This document shows, in pieces, positions 17,995-25,758 of a DNA stretch of 64,000 nucleotides. The stretch covers positions 152,848-216,847 of the forward strand of contig NZ_BBQH01000013.1 of the NCBI RefSeq assembly GCF_018397995.1, given 5' to 3'. The position numbers and the translations under genes are program-made. The DNA is from Rhizomonospora bruguierae. Its GTDB lineage: Bacteria; Actinomycetota; Actinomycetes; Mycobacteriales; Micromonosporaceae. The notes under the pieces were generated by a model. It did not search any database. It was not told the DNA's origin and saw only the letters and a program-made list of their open reading frames with translations. Position 1 is the first letter of the stretch. Every line of letters begins with the position of its first letter.

Positions 17995-18965
17995 CAAATT
18001 GTATGTGCTTCCTGCAGGTAGACGCGGCTGAGCGGTTTCACGAGAAGCGGTTCGCTGGTCTCCGGGTCGAATGTAATGCCGAGCAGCATCGAGAAGCAGC
18101 GGCCTCCCAGTTCGGCGTCCAACTCGGTCAGGTGCTGGGAGAGGTAATGCACGACGCCAAGGGAGCCTTGCAGGTGGATGCCGGTAAAGATCGTGAGTGT
18201 GCCCCGGCGATCGGGGCGCGGAAGCCGGCCGAGGTAGGCGACGTCCGATGCTCGTGGCGGAGCGCTGTCCAGGCCGGACCGGTGCAGTGTGTCGGTACCG
18301 GTGTCGTGCAGCGTCCATACATTGCCCGGCGCCATGATGAAGCGCAGGTGTTGGTCCTGGTTCAGCACAGCGGCTGTATGTGGAGAGAGCCTTGGTCCGC
18401 AGATAACGACGAGGTTCGGCCGGTTGAGATCGACCGCGCCACCGAGCGGCACCGTTTCGTAGCTCGGTACCAGGCCATGGGCCTGGGCAATCTCGCCAAG
18501 CCGTTGCGCGCCGAGGACGTCCTCCACGGCGACGACAGGCCGGGCGCGGATAGCCTCCTGCTTGAGTGGAGTGATGATCGTCCACACGCCGGTACTCAAG
18601 AACGACGGGGTGCCGCCTTGAGGGCCAACCTCCGCGCTGTGTGCGCTGGCAATCGGGATGGCCTGCAGTTTGGTTGAAAGCCGGTGCTGGGCACCCAAGA
18701 GTTGCCGGCGTGCGCGTTCATTTTCCAAGGCTGGCCAGAGGCGCGTCAGCGTGCCGCCTGCGCCGAGGATAGTGTCGCACCGTACGACGAGATCATGTGC
18801 CGGCCACCGCCGTCCTCGCTCAACTTTGGCGATTGTGGCGCTACTGACATGAACCAATTTGGCCAGACCGGCCTGTGACAGCCGTCGCCGTTCACGATAG
18901 ATCTTGAGGCTGTCACCGAACGTGCGCAGTGGCGTTGGCGCCGTCTGAACGTGGCCGATCGGCAT
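17994..18965 (-). CDS. Xre-family regulator with C-terminal sensor-like domain
   Basis: A 323-residue protein: HTH at residues about 15-85 (FGDSLKIYRERRRLSQAGLA, SSATIAKVERGRRWP, RCDTILGAGGTLTRLWPALE) followed by about 220 residues containing ARPVVAVEDVLGAQRLGEIA, LVVICGPRLSPHTAAVL and GTLTIFTGIHLQGSLG, a domain seen on actinomycete Xre proteins but without an assigned ligand. ATG at 18965 is preceded by GAGGGG and preferred over upstream in-frame codons. It is coupled to the PP2C-like gene by a one-base overlap and lies next to argS and the biosynthetic operon, making it a candidate pathway regulator. Confidence 0.82.
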   Translation of the reverse strand: MPIGHVQTAPTPLRTFGDSLKIYRERRRLSQAGLAKLVHVSSATIAKVERGRRWPAHDLVVRCDTILGAGGTLTRLWPALENERARRQLLGAQHRLSTKLQAIPIASAHSAEVGPQGGTPSFLSTGVWTIITPLKQEAIRARPVVAVEDVLGAQRLGEIAQAHGLVPSYETVPLGGAVDLNRPNLVVICGPRLSPHTAAVLNQDQHLRFIMAPGNVWTLHDTGTDTLHRSGLDSAPPRASDVAYLGRLPRPDRRGTLTIFTGIHLQGSLGVVHYLSQHLTELDAELGGRCFSMLLGITFDPETSEPLLVKPLSRVYLQEAHTI

Positions 18966-19046
18966 CCGTGCCCCTCTGCGCTCGTCGTCCGCCTCGGTAG
19001 CGATGAGGATACCTAACGCAACAGTCAAGGTCGTCGCAGCCCTCAT

Positions 19047-19066
19047 AGGCATGCATGCGCATGCCT
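19047..19066. promoter_or_regulatory. 20-bp inverted repeat upstream of the Xre/PP2C operon
   Basis: AGGCATGC (19047-19054) and GCATGCCT (19059-19066) are perfect inverted arms around a 4-bp centre, about 80 bp upstream of the Xre start at 18965. Position and symmetry suit an autoregulatory operator. The rest of the 330-bp gap up to the argS stop shows nothing else. Confidence 0.5.
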
Positions 19067-19293
19067 CCATCCGCTGCGGACAGCGTGAGCAGCGGCGGTT
19101 CATCTCGTCCAGCGGCCGGTCGCGTCGGGTTGTCCATCGGCCTCGGCTGTCCAGGCGATGCCGGCCGTCGCGTCCGGCCGGCATCGGCACTGTCAGCAGC
19201 AACGCCGCGGCCTGGGAGACGAGAAGGTCGGGTCCGCGCGCTGGTGCGTGCTGCGACGAGTGTTGACCAGCCCGACGGTGGCTAGGGCGTTGT

Positions 19294-20952
19294 CTACATG
19301 CGCTCCGGAGCGGAGACGCCGAGCAGCCAGAGCCCGTTGACGAACACGATGCGGGCTGCCTCGGCGAGCCACAGCCGGGCGCGGGTCAGGTCCGAGGCAT
19401 GCTCGTCGGCGCGCGGCAGTACCCGGCAACTGTCGTAGAACTTGTGGTACGTGGAAGCCAGGTCCTCCAGGTACCGCGCGACCCGGTGCGGCTCCCGTAG
19501 CTCGGCGGCCATTTGTACCACCCCGGGGAACTCGCCGAGGGACCTCAGCAGGTCACGCTCCTTCTCGTGCGACAACAGGCCGGGGTCATAGTCATCTCCC
19601 CGGGTAATGCCGAGTTCCTCTGCATTGCGCAGGAGGCTCGCGATCCGGGCATGGGCGTACTGGACGTAGAAGATGGGGTTCTCGCTGGACTGCCGGGTCC
19701 ACAGGTCGAGGTCCAGGTCGATGGTGGAGTCGATCGAGTAGCGGGCCAACGCATACCTGGCGGCGTCGACGCTGAGCATGTCGATGATTTCGCGGAGCGT
19801 GACCAGCGTGCCGGCACGCTTTGATAGCTTGAGCGGTTTGCCATCCTTGATGAGGTTCACCATCTGGCCGATGATGATCTCGATGTTCTTGTCAGGATCG
19901 TCGCCGAAGCAGGCCGCCATGGCGCGGAGCCGGCCGACGTACCCGTGGTGGTCGGCGCCGAGGATGATGACCACCTTGTCGAAACCGCGACGCCGCTTGT
20001 CGAGGTAGTAGGCGCAGTCTCCCGCGAAGTACCCCCACGAGCCGTTCGACTTGACGATCACCCGGTCCTTGTCGTCACCGAAGGCGGTGGTCCGCACCCA
20101 GGTCGCACCGTCTGCCTTGTAGACGTGTCCCTCTTCAGTGAGCCGGGCCAGTGCGGTATCCAATTCGCCCCGGGCGTGCAGCGTCTGTTCGTTGAAGTAG
20201 ACATCGAACTCAACGCCGAACTCCGCCAGGGTCGACTTCACGTCATCGAACATCAGCCGGACACCCTCGGTCCGGAAGACCTCTCGGGCTTGGTCCTCGG
20301 GCAGTTCCAGAGCGGCGGGCTGCTTACCGACGATGGCACCAGCGATGTCGTTGATGTAGTCGCCGACGTACCCGTCCTCGGGAACGGGCTCACTCCTCGC
20401 CGAGGCGAGCAACGACCTGGCGAAGCGATCAATCTGAGCGCCGGCGTCGTTGAAGTAGTATTCGGTGGTTACATCAGCGCCGGTGGCCCGGAACAGCCGC
20501 GTGAGCGCGTCGCCGACTGCCGCCCACCGGACGCCGCCGATGTGGATGGGGCCGGTCGGATTCGCGGAGACATATTCCAGGTTGACCTTCCCGCCGGCGA
20601 GCGACGTGCTGCGGCCATAGTTGGATCCGTCCGCAACCACGACGCGCGCGATCTCGCCGATGGCACTGACGTCCAAGCGGATGTTCAGGAATCCGGGACC
20701 GGCGATATCCACGGCTGCTATGCCGGGAAACTCGACCAGCTTCGCTGAAACCGCCTGCGCAAGCGTCCGTGGAGCGACACCAGCGCTCCGTGCCAACTGC
20801 ATCGCGATCGTGGAGGCGTAATCGCCGTGCTCGGGGTTCCTCGGTCGCTCCACGCCCACAGCCGCAGGAAGCATGGCCAGGTCTAGGCCAAGATCTGTCA
20901 ACGCCGCCCGGGTGGCGGCAAGAACGGCATCGGCGAGCTGAGTCGGAGTCAC
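19294..20952 (-). CDS. argS: Arginyl-tRNA synthetase
   Basis: A 552-residue class Ia synthetase charging tRNA-Arg. Visible are the N-terminal additional domain (GVERPRNPEHGDYASTIAMQ), the catalytic signature VSANPTGPIHIGGVR (HIGH-equivalent HIGG), EYYFNDAGAQIDRF, the KLSKRAG loop in the KMSKS position and the DALR anticodon-binding domain ending in VFVNGLWLLGVSAPERM. The GTG at 20952 gives the usual length; an open extension upstream lacks domain similarity. It is placed between a regulator/phosphatase operon and a divergent biosynthetic operon, not in a housekeeping context, so it may be a second, pathway-linked ArgRS (self-resistance or supply of Arg-tRNA). A 27-bp palindrome lies in the shared promoter region. 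Confidence 0.93.
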   Translation of the reverse strand: MTPTQLADAVLAATRAALTDLGLDLAMLPAAVGVERPRNPEHGDYASTIAMQLARSAGVAPRTLAQAVSAKLVEFPGIAAVDIAGPGFLNIRLDVSAIGEIARVVVADGSNYGRSTSLAGGKVNLEYVSANPTGPIHIGGVRWAAVGDALTRLFRATGADVTTEYYFNDAGAQIDRFARSLLASARSEPVPEDGYVGDYINDIAGAIVGKQPAALELPEDQAREVFRTEGVRLMFDDVKSTLAEFGVEFDVYFNEQTLHARGELDTALARLTEEGHVYKADGATWVRTTAFGDDKDRVIVKSNGSWGYFAGDCAYYLDKRRRGFDKVVIILGADHHGYVGRLRAMAACFGDDPDKNIEIIIGQMVNLIKDGKPLKLSKRAGTLVTLREIIDMLSVDAARYALARYSIDSTIDLDLDLWTRQSSENPIFYVQYAHARIASLLRNAEELGITRGDDYDPGLLSHEKERDLLRSLGEFPGVVQMAAELREPHRVARYLEDLASTYHKFYDSCRVLPRADEHASDLTRARLWLAEAARIVFVNGLWLLGVSAPERM

Positions 20953-21283
20953 GGGCAACAACCCTATCCCAGGCCGCCCGGATCGGTCGGCCGACAGGTA
21001 CACCGTACCCCGGGCGTGGCATGGCGGCCGCTCGATCATGCGACTCGATCCGATCAGAGAGCAGTTGAAACGACACTATCGGCTCGTTTGGCCAGGACAG
21101 ACGCCATGCGTTGATCAGCCGCGTGTCGATGCAGCACAGGACCGCCGCTCCGTTCGTCGCGTCACCATTCCGCACGCCGTGGCGAGGGTAACCGTCCGTT
21201 GCATCCATGCGGACAACTCGATTGTCCGCATGGACCTCGTTGCCCGCGCCGGGCCGCTCCAGCAGATTGAGAACGTCCTATTC
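20953..21283. promoter_or_regulatory. Divergent promoter region of argS and the biosynthetic operon
   Basis: About 330 bases between the divergent starts. It contains the palindrome at 21206-21232 and probably the start of the long operon transcript. A reading frame of the radical SAM gene is open through it from 21038, but the sequence there has no homology-like character. Confidence 0.5.
21206..21232. promoter_or_regulatory. Palindromic operator candidate, copy 2
   Basis: CATGCGGACA (21206-21215) and TGTCCGCATG (21223-21232) repeat the arms at 17060-17087 exactly, with a 7-bp instead of 8-bp spacer. It lies between divergent argS and the radical SAM gene, and is the best candidate for the cluster-specific regulator site. 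Confidence 0.7.
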
Positions 21284-23467
21284 ATGAGTCTTCGGCCGTC
21301 GAGCCATGCAGACTCGATCTTGAAACGGGGGCATCGCGTGAATCGGTTGACGGACGTCGGGCCTCGTGAGCTGAGCGGCCGACCCGGCCTGGTGGAGACC
21401 CCGGTGGGCGGTGCCTGCGAATCCTCGCGAACAGGGGCTGCGTTGGTTGAGCAGCTTGTTCCGACACACGCGGACGCCGGGCATGTCCGGTTCGGGGATG
21501 GGGTGGTCTTCCACGTACGCTCAGGGGAAGTTGATCGAGGCAAGAATGAATGCACATGCGGCCAGCCGGAGCCGATCTTTCAGATCACGCGCTACCGGGA
21601 GGCGGTGCCGCAGCTCCAACTGTCACTGACCGACGCGTGCAACATGGGCTGCACGTACTGCTCGTTCAGAGACCGCGTACATGCCGACGGGAAGCCAGTG
21701 ACGATGCCGCTGGAGACCGCCCGGCGCGCCATCGACTTCTACGGGCGTCAGGTCGTGGGTGCGGGCGCCGGCTATGGCCGGATCGACTTCGGGCTCGCGG
21801 GCGAGACGATGTTGGTCCGCCATCTTCACGATCAGGTGCAGCGCCTCATCGAGGACGGTCTGGACACGTCGGATGTCGCCATCGTCTGGAGCGGTCCCAA
21901 CGTCACCAATGCGACGCTGTCGATGTCCGACGAGCTGGCGGCCACCCTGGGGGCGCCGCAGGACATCAGCCTCGACGGCCCGCGGGATGTGCATGACCGG
22001 GTCCGGTTCTACACCAACGACCGGGGCGGAACCTACGACGACGTGCGCTCGGTTCTCGACCGAGTGCTGCAGCGCCACCCGGACATGGGCGTCTCCGCCG
22101 TGCTCACTGCGTACTGCACGGACTTCGCTCGCATCTTCTCCCACCTGTTCGACGAGATCGGCGCCCGCAACATCTACATGAAGCCGGTCAACGCGCGCCA
22201 CGACGTCGACTACGCGCTCAACGCCGAAACGCTCCCGGCCTTCCAGGAGGGCTACCGCACGCTCGTCGAGCACATCCTCTCTCACCCTCCGCAGGGCATT
22301 CTCGATCGGCTGCTGGCGCTGAGCCCCGAGGACTACTTCATGCGGTTCGTGTACCGGGTGAAGGACCGCACGGTACAGACCTACCGGTGCGGCGCCGGCA
22401 AGAGCGGCGCTTATGTGGACACGAACGGCAACATCTATGCCTGCGCGCACTTCATCGGCAAGTCGGGCTGGCACATCGGCCATGTCGACACCGGCTTCGA
22501 CGAGGAGAAACGCCGTCATTTCACGGAGATGACCGTCGACACGCGCCCTGCCTGCCAGGGCTGCTACGCACGCTATGTGTGCGGCGGCGGCTGCCACTAC
22601 CAGGCGGTGCTGGCCAACAACGACATCTCGCGCCCCGACGAGGTCAAGTGTGAGCTGATCCGCTTCCTCACCCGCCTCGCCGTCCGGCTCGTCACCACCC
22701 TCCAGCAGGTGCACCCGCAGGTGCTCGCCGCCCTGCCGACGCCGTACGGGCTTGACCCGGGGCTGGCGACCGCACCGGCCGAGACCGCTTACCGGCCGAC
22801 CGGAAGACTGCGCGTCAGCGATACCCCGGTCACCCCGGCCCCGGTCGCGCTGGACCACGCCGGGCGTGTGCGTGGCGCGCTGCCGCCCGAGGCGCCCCTC
22901 GGCCTGACCAGCAGGATGCGCGACGGCCGGCTCACGCTCGACGTCAACGGCGCGGCGCTCGACACGGTCGAGGCCATCCGTGTCTGGCTCCAGCCGTACG
23001 GCGAGGGCCGCCTGACGCTCGGTGACCTGTCCGTCCGCGGCCCGTCCAACAGCGGCTGGCTGCTGCGGCTGACCAGGCACGGCGCCGAGTGGCTCGACAC
23101 GCCCGGCGAACGGTTCCGCCGGGTGCCGCACCCCGAGGAGTCGTGGACCCTGGCGTCGGACGTCCTGCTCGATTTCGGTACTGCATCCGCCCGGGCCATC
23201 ATCGACGTGCGCGCCCTCGTCGACGGCGGGACGCCACCGGGGATCGGGGCGCCGTCGCTCGGCGTCAACGTGCTTGTCGATCTCCGCTCGGGCGGCACCC
23301 TGCTGCTGGCCCGATACGAGCCGTTCGTCGACCTTCCCGTCGACGCCGATGGCTTCCTCGAACTGGCCGGCCCGGAGGCCGACGCGCTGGCCGGCGGCGG
23401 CGCTGGTTGGCCCGACGGCCTGTTGCCGCTCGGCCGGTGGACCGGCCTCCAGCCAAATGTCTGTTAG
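21284..23467 (+). CDS. Radical SAM/SPASM enzyme with long C-terminal extension
   Basis: First gene of the biosynthetic operon. The radical SAM cluster motif is CNMGCTYC in LSLTDACNMGCTYCSF; the SAM-contact region follows as FGLAGETMLV. A SPASM-type domain with auxiliary Fe-S cysteines is visible in YRCGAGKSGAYVDTNGN, IYACAHFIGK and ACQGCYARYVCGGGCHYQ. After about residue 470 there is an extra C-terminal region of some 250 residues, rich in beta-strand-like sequence, that I cannot assign. SPASM enzymes modify peptides, amino acids or small molecules by radical chemistry. The start is uncertain: ATG 21284 is used, but the conserved part begins near 21570. The stop overlaps the next ATG by 11 bases. 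Confidence 0.8.
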   Translation: MSLRPSSHADSILKRGHRVNRLTDVGPRELSGRPGLVETPVGGACESSRTGAALVEQLVPTHADAGHVRFGDGVVFHVRSGEVDRGKNECTCGQPEPIFQITRYREAVPQLQLSLTDACNMGCTYCSFRDRVHADGKPVTMPLETARRAIDFYGRQVVGAGAGYGRIDFGLAGETMLVRHLHDQVQRLIEDGLDTSDVAIVWSGPNVTNATLSMSDELAATLGAPQDISLDGPRDVHDRVRFYTNDRGGTYDDVRSVLDRVLQRHPDMGVSAVLTAYCTDFARIFSHLFDEIGARNIYMKPVNARHDVDYALNAETLPAFQEGYRTLVEHILSHPPQGILDRLLALSPEDYFMRFVYRVKDRTVQTYRCGAGKSGAYVDTNGNIYACAHFIGKSGWHIGHVDTGFDEEKRRHFTEMTVDTRPACQGCYARYVCGGGCHYQAVLANNDISRPDEVKCELIRFLTRLAVRLVTTLQQVHPQVLAALPTPYGLDPGLATAPAETAYRPTGRLRVSDTPVTPAPVALDHAGRVRGALPPEAPLGLTSRMRDGRLTLDVNGAALDTVEAIRVWLQPYGEGRLTLGDLSVRGPSNSGWLLRLTRHGAEWLDTPGERFRRVPHPEESWTLASDVLLDFGTASARAIIDVRALVDGGTPPGIGAPSLGVNVLVDLRSGGTLLLARYEPFVDLPVDADGFLELAGPEADALAGGGAGWPDGLLPLGRWTGLQPNVC

Positions 23468-24725
23468 TCGGACGGCCACCAGCGGCGCCCCTCGGCGGTG
23501 GCACGCGCTCCTCGTCGGCAACCGGTTCGAGGTCGATCCGGGCGCGGGCGGCACCGAGATGCTCACCGCCGACCTGGCTGCGGCGTTGAGTGAGCGGCGC
23601 GTATCGGTGACCTGGCTGGCGACCGGTGACGACGGGAACGCGCCGCCGGGACTCGGAGCCGTCACCCGGGTGCGGGTGCCCGTGCCCCCGGCCGTGGCGC
23701 CGTCGGCGTCGTGGCGCGCGCGGGAGGGCGTTGTTACCCGCACCGTGGAGGACGCCCTGCGCGACGCGCCGCCGTTCGACGTGGTGCACGTGACCCACTT
23801 CAGCCGGCTCGGGCTCGGCTTCCTCGACGCCCGGCCCCTGCGCGACGCGAAGACGGTGGCGACGCTGACGGACTACACCGCCGTGTGCGGCGACTACCAG
23901 CTGGTCCATCGGCGTACCGGCCAGCCCTGCGCGCCGCCCGTCGCTCCGGGCGACTGCGCCGAGTGCCTCGCCTGGGGTACGGCGCCGGGGCGGACCGACG
24001 CGGTGGAGTACGACGATTGGCGCTCCCGCAACGTGCGGCTGCTCAGCGGCCGGTTCCGCGCGTTGTGGGTCCAGACGCCGCACCAGCGCCGCCGGCTGGT
24101 GGACGCCGGGCTGGACGATGGCCGCATTGTGTCGGATCGGGCACAGTACGCCATCCCCGCCTCCTGGCGCCGCCGGCCGGCCGGCACTGGCATCCCCACC
24201 CTGCTGTTCCTCGGCCGCGCGTCGCCCGAGAAGGGGCTGCACGTGCTCCTCGACGCCTTCGCGGCGTGGCCCGGTTCGGCCAGGCTCCGGGTGGTGACGA
24301 CCGCCGACGACGGCGGGTACGAGCGAACGGCCCGTGCGGCGGTGGCCGGCAACGGCCGAGTCGAGTGGCTCAGCCCGGTCGGCCGCGACGAGCTCGGCGA
24401 CCTGCTCAACGCGGCGACGGCGCTGGTGGTCCCGTCGCAATGGGACGAGAACCACCCGATGGTCATGCACTACGCGATGGCGCTCGGCGTCCCGGTCCTC
24501 TGTTCGGCGGTCCCGTCGCTGACGCACCTGACTGGCGTCGCCGATGTGCGCCCCGTCGAGGAGTACCACGACCCTGCGTCGTGGGGGATGGCGTTCGACG
24601 AGCTGATGGGCGACCCCGGCGCGGCGATCGACCGCACGGCGGAGTTCCGCAAGGCATACAGCGACCTCGTGGAGTCGATCGCCGACACATACGGGGAGGG
24701 AGAGCGTGGTGAGAACGACGGATGA
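23457..24725 (+). CDS. GT4-type glycosyltransferase
   Basis: A 422-residue GT-B fold glycosyltransferase. The N-terminal half has VGNRFEVDPGAGGTEMLTADLAAAL, the acceptor-side loop; the C-terminal donor domain shows LLFLGRASPEKGLHVLLDAF and LLNAATALVVPSQWDENHPM, the GT4 motif region (E-x7-E type) that binds the nucleotide sugar. The ATG overlaps the end of the radical SAM gene, implying coupling. It probably adds a sugar to the pathway product; donor and acceptor are unknown. A Cys-rich insert (CAPPVAPGDCAECL) is unusual and could bind a metal. Confidence 0.85.
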   Translation: MSVSRTATSGAPRRWHALLVGNRFEVDPGAGGTEMLTADLAAALSERRVSVTWLATGDDGNAPPGLGAVTRVRVPVPPAVAPSASWRAREGVVTRTVEDALRDAPPFDVVHVTHFSRLGLGFLDARPLRDAKTVATLTDYTAVCGDYQLVHRRTGQPCAPPVAPGDCAECLAWGTAPGRTDAVEYDDWRSRNVRLLSGRFRALWVQTPHQRRRLVDAGLDDGRIVSDRAQYAIPASWRRRPAGTGIPTLLFLGRASPEKGLHVLLDAFAAWPGSARLRVVTTADDGGYERTARAAVAGNGRVEWLSPVGRDELGDLLNAATALVVPSQWDENHPMVMHYAMALGVPVLCSAVPSLTHLTGVADVRPVEEYHDPASWGMAFDELMGDPGAAIDRTAEFRKAYSDLVESIADTYGEGERGENDG

Positions 24726-25758
24726 ACGAAGCGACCGGGGCCTGGTACCCGAGGACTTTCGCCGGTTCCTGGTGGCGGATGACTTTGCCCGGTACGGGCT
24801 GACGCCGGACCGGCATGCGCGCAGCCCGCAGTACATCCAGCTGGAGCTGACCGACCGCTGCAACCTCGCCTGCGCCGGCTGCGTCCGGGCGGTGCACGCA
24901 AGCACCGGCAGTGAATTCGGCTACGACGCGTTCGTTGCGCTGCTCGCTGACCTGCCCGACCTCCTGCACGTCTCCTTCGTCGGCGCGGGCGAGGCGTTAA
25001 TCGTGCGCGACCTCCCCCGCCACGTCGCGGCCTGCACCGAGCGGAACGTCTTCACGTCCTGCAACACCAACGGCCTGCTGGTGCGCCGGCGGTTGAGGCC
25101 GGCACTCGACGCGGGGCTCGGCCTCATCGCCCTCAGCGTCGACGGCGCCGATGAGGAAACGCTCAGCGACATGCGCTCCGGGCTGCGGCTCTCGCAGCTG
25201 ACGACGGCCTTGCGCGAGGCCGTCTTGCTCGTGGCGGAGACCGGCGCCCGCATCTCGGCCGCGGTCACGCTCTCCGCTCGTAACGTCGCCAGCTTCCCCG
25301 ACATCGTCTCGTACATCGCCGACCAGGGCGTTCGCGAGATCACCGTGGAGAGCTTGCACCATTGGGGCAACGACAAAAGCCTCAACGGCGAGTCCCTGTT
25401 CGCGCTCGACCCGGCGGGTGTCGTGCCGATGATCGAGGCCGGTCTCGCCGAGGCTGTGCGGCGCGACCTCAAGCTGACGATCTTCGACTACAGCCGGCTG
25501 TGGACCAGGCCGGAGCGCCTGCTATGCCCGTGGCCGTGGGACTCCATGTACATCACCTGCAACGGCGAGGTCACGCCGTGCTGCGTCCACATCGAGGCCG
25601 ATGGGAACAACGTCGTCGGCAACGTGCGCGAGGCGCTGATCGCTGAGATCTGGGACGGCCGGCCGCTGTTGGAACTGCGGTCGCTGCTGCGCAGGGGCGG
25701 CGGCTGGGACTCCTGCCTCGATTGCGTCTACCGGAAGGAGTTCGGACGTGTCATCTGA
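24706..25758 (+). CDS. Radical SAM/SPASM enzyme (short type)
   Basis: A 350-residue protein with the radical SAM motif CNLACAGC in IQLELTDRCNLACAGC, then HVSFVGAGEAL and LSVDGADEETLSDMRSG, common in the peptide/twitch-type group. The C-terminal auxiliary-cluster region is LLCPWPWDSMYITCNGEV, TPCCVHIE and SCLDCVYRKEF, a SPASM or twitch domain. GTG start, 20-base overlap with the glycosyltransferase gene. It is the second radical enzyme of the operon; the substrate is unknown. Confidence 0.87.
   Translation: MVRTTDERSDRGLVPEDFRRFLVADDFARYGLTPDRHARSPQYIQLELTDRCNLACAGCVRAVHASTGSEFGYDAFVALLADLPDLLHVSFVGAGEALIVRDLPRHVAACTERNVFTSCNTNGLLVRRRLRPALDAGLGLIALSVDGADEETLSDMRSGLRLSQLTTALREAVLLVAETGARISAAVTLSARNVASFPDIVSYIADQGVREITVESLHHWGNDKSLNGESLFALDPAGVVPMIEAGLAEAVRRDLKLTIFDYSRLWTRPERLLCPWPWDSMYITCNGEVTPCCVHIEADGNNVVGNVREALIAEIWDGRPLLELRSLLRRGGGWDSCLDCVYRKEFGRVI

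Noticed and set aside
21546..21629. 27-codon ORF (MNAHAASRSRSF...) with GAGG upstream as a RiPP precursor peptide
   Set aside because: It lies wholly inside the conserved radical SAM coding sequence in another frame and shows no leader or core features.
21623..23743. Long minus-strand open frame opposite the first radical SAM gene
   Set aside because: It has no motifs and mirrors the plus-strand codon pattern, and the plus strand encodes clear Fe-S motifs.
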